DNA of 64,000 nt from Phycisphaeraceae bacterium (GCA_019636615.1 JAHBXF010000002.1:932001-996000), one strand, 5' to 3'. Positions 42,801 through 51,172 are shown, numbered from the stretch's first letter. Numbers and translations: made by a program. The notes: generated by a model not told the origin, from the letters alone.

Positions 42801-44048
42801 TCAGATCGAGTACGTCCCCGTCCCCCCGCCGCTGGACTGGCTGCTGGAGCCGCTGCCGGAGCCGGAGGAGGAGCTCGACGACATCGACGAGCCGCTGGAC
42901 TTGCTGGCCGAGCCGGACGAGGACCCGCTGCTGCTGGATGACCCGCTGCCGGAACCGGAGCCCGAGCCGCTGGAGCTCGACCCCGAGCCCGACGAGTGCG
43001 CCGTCGCGGGCATGTCGTTGTGGACCCACACGCCCTCGGCCGAGAAGGTGTTCGTGCCGGGGATGTGGATGGCCACGGTGCGGGTCGGCGCATCGATGCG
43101 ATCGACGGTCTCGACGAGTTCCTCAGCAAGTCGCTCGCCGATCAGGTAGTCGCCCTTCTGGAGGAACTCGGCCGACGAGAAGCCCCATTCGTCGCCGCGG
43201 CGCATGAGGAACGGGTGCTCGGGCGTGGCCTTGATGCGGCGGTTGATGACGACGAACCCCGTGTGCTCGCCGAGTTTGACGCTGGCGACGCGGCCGATGG
43301 TCGGGATCGTGCCGCGCAGGCCGTGGTGCGAGAGCCACTGGTACTGGGCGCGGTAGGGGACATCGACCTCGAGGCCGGGGACCTTGATCGTGGCGACGCG
43401 GTCGCCGGGCTTGAGGTTCTCGATCGTGGTCACGCGGCCGTCGGCCAGGCGGACGAGCGTGCCGAAGAGCAGGCAGTTCGAACCACCACCCCCGCCACCT
43501 CCACCGCCGCCGCCCCCTCCGCCTCCTCCGCCTCCACCGCCACCCGATCCGCCACCGCCCGAGCCTCCGCCGCCGGAGCCGCCGCTGCCCGATCCGCCGC
43601 TCCCGGAGCCGCCCGAGCCTGATCCGCCCGAACCACCCGAGCCGGAGCCACCGCTGCCGCCGGAACCCGACCCCCCCGATCCGCCCGATCCGCCCGAACC
43701 GCTGCTGCCACCGCCGCCGGACGATCCCCCCGAACTCCCGCCACCGCCACTGGACGCGCCGCTGCTGCCAGCGCCGGAACTCCCCGACGCCCCGCTCGAC
43801 GCGCCGCTGCTGGCCCCGCTGCTCGCGCCGCTCGAAGCGCCGGAGGAACCGCTCGATGAGCCCGAGCCGCTGCTTGATGACCCGCTTGACGATGAGCCGG
43901 ACGAACTGCTCCCACTCGACGAGGACGAGCCCGACGATGAACTCTCCGAACTGCCGGACGAACCGGAGCCGGAGCCCGAGCTGCCGGGGCCGCCGGTGGA
44001 GGCCCACACGGGGATGTAGAGGAAGTACCGCCGGGGTTCGTCGCTCAT
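42801..44048 (-). CDS. Ser/Gly-rich protein with intein-like Hint (BIL-type) domain
   Basis: 415 residues. After a short N-terminus (MSDEPRRYFLYIPVW) come about 165 residues of Ser/Gly/Ala repeats ending in a long Gly run, then a Hint domain, then a second Ser/Gly tail. The Hint domain starts at Cys192 (block A: CLLFGTLVRLADG ... LKPGDRV), has block B with T-x-x-H (ATPEHPFLM), and ends at His343-Asn344 (SAEGVWVHN) followed by Asp. This matches bacterial intein-like domains, which cleave or splice themselves. The +1 residue is Asp, not Cys/Ser/Thr. The ATG overlaps the stop of the DUF115-like gene (ATGA). A tail-surface or secreted role is inferred. Confidence 0.75.
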   Translation of the reverse strand: MSDEPRRYFLYIPVWASTGGPGSSGSGSGSSGSSESSSSGSSSSSGSSSSGSSSSGSSSSGSGSSSGSSGASSGASSGASSGASSGASGSSGAGSSGASSGGGGSSGGSSGGGGSSGSGGSGGSGGSGSGGSGGSGSGGSGGSGSGGSGSGGSGSGGSGGGGSGGGGSGGGGGGGGGGGGGGGGGGGGGSNCLLFGTLVRLADGRVTTIENLKPGDRVATIKVPGLEVDVPYRAQYQWLSHHGLRGTIPTIGRVASVKLGEHTGFVVINRRIKATPEHPFLMRRGDEWGFSSAEFLQKGDYLIGERLAEELVETVDRIDAPTRTVAIHIPGTNTFSAEGVWVHNDMPATAHSSGSGSSSSGSGSGSGSGSSSSSGSSSGSASKSSGSSMSSSSSSGSGSGSSSQSSGGGTGTYSI

Positions 44049-44950
44049 CCCTTGTTCTCCAGACTCGGATTCGCGGGCTGATACCACCCGGTGGTGCTGA
44101 TGGGTTTCGAGCACTCGGCGGCCGCATCGACCACGGCCTGCTCGAAGGGCACGAACTCGAACGCCTTCAGGGCGCACGCCTCGGGATCGGGCGCGCAGTT
44201 GAGCACGCGGAAGCGGTGCTGCTCGAAGTGCGGCTTGAGGGCCTCGAAGCGCTTCTGGAGGCTCTCGTACAGGATGGTGTTGTGGCGGATCGCATCCTTC
44301 GATCTGTGCTCGTCGAAGGCGTAGCGCCGCTCGCGGTCCATCCTGAAGTCGCAGCCGAGCAGGTAGACCGTGCGGAAGCCCAGGTAATGCAGCAGGTGCA
44401 GCGCGGCGAGCATGACGCTGCGCTTGCCCTTGATCCCCAGCGAATCGGTGTGCTCGCCGTCCTGGCCCCAGTTGATGGTGTCGCTCTTGAGGAACCGGCT
44501 GTGGTCGAAGTGGTCGCTGCGGCGGTAGAAGAGTACGCCGGGCATCTGCCGCACCTTGAAGGCGCTCGCGCGGAACGAGCCGTCGGGGTTCTGGACACGG
44601 AGGCGCTTGTCGAAGTGCGAGACGGGCACGATCTTCAGGATGCCCGGGTCCTTCCAGCCGGTGTCGATGAAGCGGCCGGGGTCGTCCACGCACGTCCACA
44701 GCGAAGGGCGATGCACGGCCCAGGCGTTGTTGACGGCCATCGTGACGATGCCGCGCTGGTTGAGCCGCGACAGGTCGAGTTGGGCGAGCGAAGGCCCCGA
44801 CAGGATCAGGAACGCCGAGCGACCCCGGTAGAAGTCGCACAGTGAGACGGAGTCGAAGTCGGCGGTGTAGAGGCGCACGCCGCTCCGCGCGGGCTTGCGC
44901 TGCTTGAGCCCCGCCTGCAATGCCGCGATGTCGCCACCATTCTCACGCAT
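44045..44950 (-). CDS. DUF115-like / glycosyltransferase-like protein in prophage tail end
   Basis: 301-residue soluble protein. It has a phosphate- or nucleotide-binding-like start (SAFLILSGPSLAQLDLSRL), then GIVTMAVNNAW, SLWTCVDDPGRF and a later YLLGCDFRMDRERRY, resembling DUF115/MptE-like or sialyl-transferase-like folds used in surface glycan or flagellin modification. It overlaps the methyltransferase gene upstream (8 bp) and the Hint gene downstream (4 bp). It may modify the phage tail or the host surface. Family call is tentative; coding is certain from overlap structure and codon pattern. Confidence 0.6.
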   Translation of the reverse strand: MRENGGDIAALQAGLKQRKPARSGVRLYTADFDSVSLCDFYRGRSAFLILSGPSLAQLDLSRLNQRGIVTMAVNNAWAVHRPSLWTCVDDPGRFIDTGWKDPGILKIVPVSHFDKRLRVQNPDGSFRASAFKVRQMPGVLFYRRSDHFDHSRFLKSDTINWGQDGEHTDSLGIKGKRSVMLAALHLLHYLGFRTVYLLGCDFRMDRERRYAFDEHRSKDAIRHNTILYESLQKRFEALKPHFEQHRFRVLNCAPDPEACALKAFEFVPFEQAVVDAAAECSKPISTTGWYQPANPSLENKG

Positions 44951-45530
44951 CGTTGAACACCCCCGCGATGTACCCCCGACGAGGCGCGCCCAGTCCCTGA
45001 CGCACCGTGCCGACGCGGCCGATTCGGTCGAGCCACCACTTCAGCGGCCGCACCGTCGGGTGCAGGCCCTCGCCGTTGACCTTCGTCTTGCTCTCCCGCG
45101 TGCAGATTGACAGCACGAAACCCCCGCCGAGCGCGGCGATCCGCCGCATCTCGTCGAGCACCTCGTCCACCTCCTCGGGCAGGAGGTGTTCAAGGGCGTC
45201 GAACGAGGTCACCACGTCGGCGATGCCCGCGGAGACGGGCACGCGATGCATGGGCGCCACGATGTCCGCCTCGGGGAAGGCGAAGTCGATGCCCAGGCCG
45301 TCGATCCCCATCCGCCGGAGGTGCTGAATAAAGAGGTTTCGGCCGCAGCCGAAGTCCACCACGAACGTGGGACGGGGCTTGAAAGACTGAACCAGCCGGT
45401 ACGCGAAGCGCCCGTGGTTGGTCGAGCCGTACGTGCCCCCGGCGTGCCCAGCCAGCGCGAGGTACTTGCGCCGCTCGTGCTCGCGGCGGGCTTCGAGGTC
45501 GATCGGGATGGCGGCGTTTGTGTCAGACAT
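44943..45530 (-). CDS. Class I SAM-dependent methyltransferase
   Basis: 195 residues from the ATG at 45530, which overlaps the preceding gene by 8 bp. The SAM site is TFVVDFGCGRNLFIQHL (motif I), followed by GLGIDFAFPEADIV (motif II) and VVTSFDALEHLLPEEVDEVL (motif post-I/III), then GGGFVLSICT. This is the Methyltransf_11 pattern acting on small molecules or sugars, not DNA. It forms a coupled pair with the DUF115-like gene; together they may build or decorate a glycan on the virion or cell surface. Confidence 0.8.
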   Translation of the reverse strand: MSDTNAAIPIDLEARREHERRKYLALAGHAGGTYGSTNHGRFAYRLVQSFKPRPTFVVDFGCGRNLFIQHLRRMGIDGLGIDFAFPEADIVAPMHRVPVSAGIADVVTSFDALEHLLPEEVDEVLDEMRRIAALGGGFVLSICTRESKTKVNGEGLHPTVRPLKWWLDRIGRVGTVRQGLGAPRRGYIAGVFNDA

Positions 45531-46554
45531 ACAGCCACACCGGGACGTCGAACTCGACCAGTTCCATTCCGTTGAGGGCCTGGAACGCCCAGACCGTCCC
45601 GCCTCGCGTGTCGCGCTCGGCCACCATCTCGACCGCGACGCCCTTGAGGATGGGGCGCAGCATCGGCACCGCCGCCTTGCGGGGGCAGTAGCCCGCGGGG
45701 TCCAGCGGCTCGAGTTGCCCGGGCACGAAGAGCGACCGCAGGCCGCCGAAGCCGTCGGTGCCTTCGGGCTCTTCCTCCGGCACGTCGCTGTGATGGCTCT
45801 CGAACCTGTTGATCGCCCAGCGCGCCGGGTCCTCCTCGCCGCCCGCGCCCTTGGACGACAGCCCTTCCTCCAGCGTGATGTACCGACCGAAGGTGTCGCT
45901 GCCGGGGTCGCCGTCGATCGCGGCCTCGGCCCACGGGTAACGCCAGCGGAAGCGCTCGCCCTCGATCTCGCGGGCCTCGCCGAGGATGGCGACGATGCGA
46001 CCCTCACGCGGGCGGCCCACCTCGACCAGCGCCCACTTCTCGCCGACACCTTCCTCTTTCCAGAGGATGGCGGCGCTGCCGGAGCCCGCGGACGTGAGCA
46101 CCGTCTCGTCGGGGGCGACCTCGGCGAAGGCGTGCTCCTCGTCCTCGATGAGCACGCGCGCGGGCGTGACGCCGTGGACGACGCACAGGCCGACCTCGCC
46201 CTGCGGGATCGGCTCGCGCGCGATGGCGAACGAGCCCGGGCGCGTCGTGTCGGTGGGCGTGATGCCTTTGAAGGCCAGGCGGTTCTGGAAGGACTTCTCA
46301 GGGCCGTCCTCTCCGGGGAGAAACAGCGGCCCGTCGATGGCCAGGGCGTGGTAGCGCTCCAGGTCCGCGCCGCTGTCGTTGCGGACGGCGACGACGCCCC
46401 CGCCGATGAAGGAGCGCCCGCCGTCCCACAGTTCGCCGGCGCGGCGGTCCTGCTGGCGGCGCTTGGTCTCCAGCGCCGCATCGACGAAGGCGTTGTACGC
46501 CCGCGCGGGGATGCGGAGCGGATCGCCAGATCGGACTTTGTTGAGGGAGGTCAC
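45523..46554 (-). CDS. Phage tail-associated protein, unrecognised family
   Basis: 343 residues from a GTG at 46554 that has GGGAGG eight bases upstream. Strand-rich, with many Gly/Glu turns, starting with SLNKVRSGDPLRIPARAYNAF, a segment I associate with tail-end proteins in planctomycete prophages. Its position after the distal-tail protein and before the accessory block suggests a tail-tip, baseplate or fibre component. No enzyme motif seen. Confidence 0.6.
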   Translation of the reverse strand: MTSLNKVRSGDPLRIPARAYNAFVDAALETKRRQQDRRAGELWDGGRSFIGGGVVAVRNDSGADLERYHALAIDGPLFLPGEDGPEKSFQNRLAFKGITPTDTTRPGSFAIAREPIPQGEVGLCVVHGVTPARVLIEDEEHAFAEVAPDETVLTSAGSGSAAILWKEEGVGEKWALVEVGRPREGRIVAILGEAREIEGERFRWRYPWAEAAIDGDPGSDTFGRYITLEEGLSSKGAGGEEDPARWAINRFESHHSDVPEEEPEGTDGFGGLRSLFVPGQLEPLDPAGYCPRKAAVPMLRPILKGVAVEMVAERDTRGGTVWAFQALNGMELVEFDVPVWLYV

Positions 46555-46588
46555 AGGCACCTCCCTCGACACGGTGGTCCGAGTGGCC

Positions 46589-46786
46589 TCAGGCTGGCAG
46601 GGCACCCGCCATGACGCTGGTCCCAATTGCCCAAGTAAACTCGGACAAACAGATTCCAGCTACCACCACACAATGTGTGATACGCGTTGTACTCATAGGA
46701 GCCTCCTTTCTGATTTGGTCTGACACACGCGTGAACGAATGACGCACCAAACTGAGCAAAAGAAGGGCAATGAGACCAACGATCAC
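46589..46786 (-). CDS. Possible small membrane peptide in the 46555-46872 gap
   Basis: Open frame of 65 codons from a GTG at 46786 with two hydrophobic stretches (IVGLIALLLLSLV and CVVVAGICLSEF to the end). An internal ATG at 46696 has a very strong AAAGGAGG site, so a 35-residue product may be the real one. The local GC is lower than in neighbouring phage genes. If two-helix, it could be a holin; this is guesswork. The rest of the 318-bp gap holds nothing else I can support. Confidence 0.35.
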   Translation of the reverse strand: MIVGLIALLLLSLVRHSFTRVSDQIRKEAPMSTTRITHCVVVAGICLSEFTWAIGTSVMAGALPA

Positions 46787-46872
46787 CCACGGAGTCGAAC
46801 CGACGGCTGCCAGCCCTGTCAGCCTGAGTCCACTCGGAGCTGTGAAGCATATGGGTGGTCATACCGCGGGCC

Positions 46873-47691
46873 TCAAAGTCCCAGTCCTGCGAAACTCCCG
46901 CTCTCGTACACGCGCTCGACGTAGGCCGCGATGGGACGCTTCACCAGCGCCTTGGCGGCGGTGTCCTCCTGGTCGCTGTAGCGCACCCACAGGTACTCCC
47001 ATCCCTTCTTGGTGATGCCGCCGATCGGGCCGATCGACAAGCCCGAGACGTTGGGGCTGGCGGCGAAGCGGTAGGTGATCTCCCAGTCGGCCTCGGTGCC
47101 GCTGCCGCGCTTCGCGCCGCTCGCGCCCAGGAAGAGCACCTCGCCGGGCGCGAAGCCCCGGAAGCCGTCGCCGTTCACCTTGCCGGTGAGGTTGAACAGC
47201 ACGCCCTTGTACGCGCCGGTGATCTGCGCATCGGGCTTGTAGTGCGTCTCGGCGAAGTGGTAGACGGGGACGGTGATGTCGATCCCCTCGACGCCGTCGG
47301 CGCTGACGCCGATCGCGCCCTGGAAGTCGGGCGCGACCATCCCCGGCGCGGGGACGCGCTGCACGGTGGTCAGCGACTGCGTGATGTGCTGCGTGCCGCC
47401 GCCGGTGTCGAACTGGAAGGTGGACTCGCCGGTGGGCAGGCCGCCCCCGCCCCCAGAGAGGGCGTACCGGACCACGCCGTCCCACAGGCCCGGCCCCAGC
47501 GGCTCGACCTGCACGCTCTGCCGGGGGAGGTTGGCGTAGTTGGCCGGTGCCTCATCCTCCAGCGCGTCGCGCGCGGCGATGTCGTTGTCCGTGCCCAGCA
47601 CGATGTACGCGAGCTCCGCCGAGGAGTTGCTGCCGCCGGCGGATTTGATCAGCCTGCGGGACTCGAACTTTTCGCGCACCTCGATGGGCAT
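46873..47691 (-). CDS. Phage distal-tail protein, unrecognised family
   Basis: 272-residue strand-rich protein immediately downstream of the tape measure gene (12 bp). The N-terminus (IEVREKFESRRLIK, then ELAYIVLGTDND) and the body (ITVPVYHFAETHYKP; WEITYRFAASPNVSGL) suggest a beta-rich structural protein. In long-tailed phages the gene after the tape measure usually encodes the distal tail protein, so that role is inferred from order. No domain recognised. Confidence 0.6.
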   Translation of the reverse strand: MPIEVREKFESRRLIKSAGGSNSSAELAYIVLGTDNDIAARDALEDEAPANYANLPRQSVQVEPLGPGLWDGVVRYALSGGGGGLPTGESTFQFDTGGGTQHITQSLTTVQRVPAPGMVAPDFQGAIGVSADGVEGIDITVPVYHFAETHYKPDAQITGAYKGVLFNLTGKVNGDGFRGFAPGEVLFLGASGAKRGSGTEADWEITYRFAASPNVSGLSIGPIGGITKKGWEYLWVRYSDQEDTAAKALVKRPIAAYVERVYESGSFAGLGL

Positions 47692-47703
47692 CCGTCACTC
47701 CGT

Positions 47704-49704
47704 TCAGCCGAACGTCAATCCGCCCGTTCCCGCCGCGTCCGCCAGGCGCTTGGTGTGCCTCGCCGTCTGCTCCGTCGCCCGGGCCGTGCGCTCGGCGGCG
47801 TCGCTGCCCGCGGCCAAGCCCTGCGCGGCCTTGGCGTTGAACGTGCCGCGCACGCTGATCCCCTTGGCGAGCAGGTCGCCCAGGCCCGCGATGCGCTCGT
47901 CGAACTCGGCCATCAGGTCGCGGGGAGAACGCCCCCCACCAGGCCCCCGCTCCGCGTCCGCCGCCTCGCGCTTGCGCCGGGCCTCCTCGATCGCGGCGGC
48001 CAATCTCTCCTTCGCGGCGTCCAGAGCCGCGCGCGACTCGGCCAGGCCCGCCTCCGTGTCCTTGCGGAGGGCGTCCTGCGCGTTTTCGAAGTCCTGGCCG
48101 ATCGCGGCGAGCGTTGCTTCATGAATGGCGGCGGCCTGCTCGCGCTCGGTCGCCCGGCGGCGCTCGCGCGCGGCCACGTCGCGCTGGGCGGCATCTTCGA
48201 GCTCGACCAGCCGAGACTCCAACTGCTGGTCCACCGCCTTCTTCGCGGCGTCCACGTCGAGGCCGGAATCAAACAGCCCCTGGATCTCCAGCATGCGCTT
48301 TGCGACCCAGGACGAGGCGGATTCCCAGATCTGCTGGAAGCCGGTGGTGAAGTTCGTCCAGGCCTTCGAGAGGAACGCCGTCGTCTCGATCCACGCGACC
48401 TCGATGGCGTGGAACCCAATCTCCGCCGCGGCCAGCGCGCCGTACCACATGGACTGGGCGGTGCCGACGAAGAACTGCTTGGCCTGAAGCCAGACCTTGC
48501 TCAAGGCCGCGACGCCCTGCTGCCAGGCGACCTTCAGGCTGAGCCACAGGATCTCGGCTGCGAGGGCAATGTCCCCGGCGGCGAGTGCGTCGGAGATGCC
48601 GCCGATGACCTTTGTCGCCCAGTCGCGCAGGCGCGTGAACTGCTCCCCAAGCCATTCGAGCGCCGCCCCGCCAGCGCCGGACGTGACCAGGAGTGCCGCG
48701 CCGAGCCCGACGACGGCGGCGACGACCAGCCCGATCGGGCTGAGCAGCGCCCCCAGTGCCGCACCGACAAGCCCGAACGCCGCGCCGATGCCCGAGACGA
48801 CGCTGGCCAGCACGCCCAGCGCCGCGCCGATGCCGGAGATGACCACGCCCAGGCCGATGAGCGCAGCCCCGACGACCACGACGCCCGCCGCGACCTTCAG
48901 CGCCCACACGACCAGGTCCTTGTTGCGCTTGATCCAGTCTGTGACGGTGACGATGACGCGCGTAATGCGCTGCGAGAGTTCCTTGATCGTGGGCGCGAGC
49001 GCCCCGCCGATGGCGAAGACGCCCTGCTTGACGACGCGCCAGAGGATGTTCAGCGTGTCGTTGAGTTCCGCGGCGTCCCTGGCGGTCTGCGTGCTCACCG
49101 TGAGGCCGAGGCTGCGGGCTTGCGCCTGCAGCTCCTCGATCCCCGCCGCGCCCGACGAGAGCAGCGGGAGCAACTTCGTCCCGGCCCGGCCGAAGATCTC
49201 CATCGCCAGCGCCGTGCGCAGGGCCGGGTCGGTGACCAGCGCCAGGCGGTCGGCGAGGCGCTTGAACTGCTGATCGGGCGAGAGGCCTGCAAGGTCCTCG
49301 ACCGACAGGCCGAGGAGCGAAAGAGCCTGCTGGGCCGAGGCCGAGCCCTTGGCCGCGTCCACGAGGGAGCGCTGCATGAACTTCAGGCCGTTCTCCAGCG
49401 TCTCCAGGTCCGCCCCCGACTGCTCGGCGGCGAAGCCGAGTTCGCTCAGGGCCTCGGCGCTCACGCCCGTGCGCAAACTCATCTTGTCGAGGACGTCACC
49501 CATGCTGGAGAAGACCCTCACGCTCGCAAGCAGGGCCGTGACCGCCGCCGCGCCGATCCCCGCCAGGCGCGTGCCGGCGCTCCGCAGCCCCTGGCCGAAG
49601 GCCTCCAGCCGCTTCTGGGCGCGGCGGAGCCCGGCGCTGAGCTTGTCGCTCACGCCGAGCTCGACGAACGCCCGTCCGGCCCGGATGCCCCGCGTGTCGG
49701 CCAC
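47704..49704 (-). CDS. Phage tail tape measure protein
   Basis: 666-residue protein with the features of tape measures: N-terminal helical segment with GLRRAQKRLEAFGQGLRSAG, the family block GVSAEALSELGFAAEQSG and EIFGRAGTKLLPLLSSG, a hydrophobic central part with several Val/Ala/Gly-rich helices (about 260-360, possible membrane-active region), and a helical Glu/Ala/Arg coiled coil (about 490-590). It sets tail length. Placed between tail chaperone/completion genes and the distal tail gene, as expected. About 666 residues implies a tail of roughly 100 nm by the usual 1.5 angstrom-per-residue rule. Confidence 0.9.
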   Translation of the reverse strand: MADTRGIRAGRAFVELGVSDKLSAGLRRAQKRLEAFGQGLRSAGTRLAGIGAAAVTALLASVRVFSSMGDVLDKMSLRTGVSAEALSELGFAAEQSGADLETLENGLKFMQRSLVDAAKGSASAQQALSLLGLSVEDLAGLSPDQQFKRLADRLALVTDPALRTALAMEIFGRAGTKLLPLLSSGAAGIEELQAQARSLGLTVSTQTARDAAELNDTLNILWRVVKQGVFAIGGALAPTIKELSQRITRVIVTVTDWIKRNKDLVVWALKVAAGVVVVGAALIGLGVVISGIGAALGVLASVVSGIGAAFGLVGAALGALLSPIGLVVAAVVGLGAALLVTSGAGGAALEWLGEQFTRLRDWATKVIGGISDALAAGDIALAAEILWLSLKVAWQQGVAALSKVWLQAKQFFVGTAQSMWYGALAAAEIGFHAIEVAWIETTAFLSKAWTNFTTGFQQIWESASSWVAKRMLEIQGLFDSGLDVDAAKKAVDQQLESRLVELEDAAQRDVAARERRRATEREQAAAIHEATLAAIGQDFENAQDALRKDTEAGLAESRAALDAAKERLAAAIEEARRKREAADAERGPGGGRSPRDLMAEFDERIAGLGDLLAKGISVRGTFNAKAAQGLAAGSDAAERTARATEQTARHTKRLADAAGTGGLTFG

Positions 49705-49707
49705 CGA

Positions 49708-50148
49708 TTACGCTCCCTTCCTGATCGAGTTCCGCCACAGGAGCGGCAGCTTGGGCCGCTCCTTCTCCAGCGCCGGGGCCATGAACGGCCGCGCGGCGAT
49801 CTTGACTTTCCGCGATGTCAACCTTCCCTTGCGCCTGGTATGCACGACCGTTTCCCCGCCGTGTTCCAGCGCCCGCGGCGCGGTGCTCTTGGCGAACCCC
49901 ACCGGCCCGACGACGACCGAATCGCTGGCACGGTCGTACCCGAAGAGGATCAACCTCCGCAGGCTTCCCTCGTGCGAGTGCGGCGGCTTGCCCGGCGGGG
50001 CGGTGCCCTTGCGCTTGCGGATGCTGGTCCTGGCCGCCGTGCGGATGAACGCCCCGGCCTTGCTGAGCACCTTCCGCTTGGCCGAGTCCATCGCCCGCAT
50101 GACGACGTGCCGGTCGAAGAACATGTCCTTGATCCGCATGGTGATCAC
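49708..50148 (-). CDS. HK97-gp10-like / virion morphogenesis protein
   Basis: About 146 residues from a GTG (GTGA overlap with the previous gene) or 143 from the ATG at 50139. Basic, with RAMDSAKRKVLSKAGAFIRTAAR and the C-terminal ARPFMAPALEKERPKLPLLWRN, the 'RPF-x-P-A' motif common in phage gp10-like and virion-morphogenesis head-tail joining proteins. It lies 3 bp before the tape measure gene, which is unusual for gp10-like proteins, usually found nearer the head genes. Confidence 0.6.
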   Translation of the reverse strand: MITMRIKDMFFDRHVVMRAMDSAKRKVLSKAGAFIRTAARTSIRKRKGTAPPGKPPHSHEGSLRRLILFGYDRASDSVVVGPVGFAKSTAPRALEHGGETVVHTRRKGRLTSRKVKIAARPFMAPALEKERPKLPLLWRNSIRKGA

Positions 50149-50417
50149 GTCCCCGACCCCCACGAGGAGCCTCCGAAGAGCCGTTCCAGCAGCCCCAGGA
50201 GCGAGCGCCGCTTCGCCGGCGGGATGTCCTCGCGGTTCTTCTGCGCCCGGTGCGCGGCCCGGCGCAGTTCGGTGGGCGTGAAGAGCAGGTCGAGTTCCGC
50301 ACGCCGCCCGCCACAGACCACCTCGCCGCGCGTGGCGAAATAGTCCGGGCTGGCGGCGGGGTGCTGGTACGGCGGCTTGTTGGGGACGCGGATGAAGCGT
50401 CCGGCGACGATCTTCAT
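50145..50417 (-). CDS. Small phage protein, unknown
   Basis: 90 residues from the ATG at 50417 with an excellent AAGGAGG site. Starts MKIVAGRFIRVPNKPPY and ends with RRSLLGLLERLFGG. Overlaps the next gene by four bases (GTGA). No family recognised. Probably a minor structural or assembly protein, judged only from position. Confidence 0.6.
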   Translation of the reverse strand: MKIVAGRFIRVPNKPPYQHPAASPDYFATRGEVVCGGRRAELDLLFTPTELRRAAHRAQKNREDIPPAKRRSLLGLLERLFGGSSWGSGT

Positions 50418-50447
50418 GTGACAGCCTCCTTGCATGTGTGGTGCGGA

Positions 50448-50915
50448 TCAGGCTTCCGCCGCCATATCGCGGCCCGTCTCCAGGCCCTTGTTGAACGACG
50501 CCTCCTTCTCCTTGCGGAGTCGGCCCGACCCGATGAACAACCCGACGATGCCGGTGAGCGCCGGCAGCGCCGGGCCGAGCACGGGCACGCCCGCGACGGT
50601 CGGGCCGACGGTGTCGAGGGCCGAGAGCGTGAGTTGCCCGAGCAGCCCGCGGACCTCGCCGGCGCGCTCGATATTGCCCTTCCACTGCGCGCCGGTGGCC
50701 TGCACCTGGTTGAACCAGTTCTGGTACTCGACCTCGGCCTCGTTCAGCGAGAGCGTCGAGCGCAGGCCGGTGGTCTGTTGGATCGCGTTGGGCGTCTTGA
50801 CCTTGACGAGGTCGCCCAGGTCGATCCCGGCGCACGAGGCGAGCACCAGCGCGAGGAAGAGCAGGACGACGAGATAGACGACATGACGGGTGGAGAGCGA
50901 ACCGAGGTACTTCAT
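50448..50915 (-). CDS. Phage-encoded lipoprotein-like membrane protein
   Basis: 155 residues. N-terminal signal with a lipobox-like end: VVYLVVLLFLALVLASCAG, Cys at about residue 28. A second hydrophobic stretch (LPALTGIVGLFIGSG) is at about residue 115-130. The ATG overlaps the stop of the tail-chaperone extension (ATGA) and has AGGAGG upstream. Phage lipoproteins can block superinfection or act in lysis (spanin-like); its location inside the tail gene set is uncommon. Role unknown. Confidence 0.6.
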   Translation of the reverse strand: MKYLGSLSTRHVVYLVVLLFLALVLASCAGIDLGDLVKVKTPNAIQQTTGLRSTLSLNEAEVEYQNWFNQVQATGAQWKGNIERAGEVRGLLGQLTLSALDTVGPTVAGVPVLGPALPALTGIVGLFIGSGRLRKEKEASFNKGLETGRDMAAEA

Positions 50916-51172
50916 CCGAGATCCTCCTGTGCGATGCGGGGTACCTTGCCGTCGATGAACACGTCCTTGAGGACTGAAATGGGGACGGTGATGGGGCGTT
51001 GTGCGTGGGAGCGCTGGGCGAATGGATCGAAGTCGCTGGGCTTGAGTCGGCGGGATCGCTTGGGATCGCGGTGCAGGTTGGCGATGACGGAGAGGTAGGA
51101 CGAGGCGATGGACCAGTCGTGACGCTGCCGCCCTTCGAGCATCTCCATCAGCTCGCGGAGCGTCAGGGGCCC
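50912..51172 (-). CDS. Tail assembly chaperone extension (gpT-like) by -1 frameshift
   Basis: The -1 frame continues for 84 codons past the short-form stop, giving a fusion of about 261 residues. Its sequence (PLTLRELMEMLEGRQRHDW, then SSYLSVIANLHRDPKR) has the classic form of the second tail-chaperone ORF: LTLREL ... EG ... W ... NxxRDPKR. There is no independent start with a ribosome binding site nearby, which supports expression only by frameshifting. It ends overlapping the lipoprotein start. Confidence 0.75.
   Translation of the reverse strand, partial: GPLTLRELMEMLEGRQRHDWSIASSYLSVIANLHRDPKRSRRLKPSDFDPFAQRSHAQRPITVPISVLKDVFIDGKVPRIAQEDLG

Noticed and set aside
43384..44019. Pro/Glu/Asp-rich plus-strand frame opposite the Ser/Gly tract
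   Set aside because: Arises only because Gly/Ser codons read as Pro/Glu/Asp on the other strand; no ribosome site and no domain.
46781..46860. tRNA-like segment on the minus strand with GGTTCGACTCC and near-complementary ends
   Set aside because: The acceptor has a mismatch, the T stem has only three pairs, and no proper anticodon arm folds. It is not supported as a tRNA.
46855..50343. 1162-codon plus-strand frame opposite the tape measure region
   Set aside because: Antisense artefact of high-GC coding sequence; no domain and extremely Arg/Ala/Asp-rich. The minus-strand genes have family motifs and ribosome sites.
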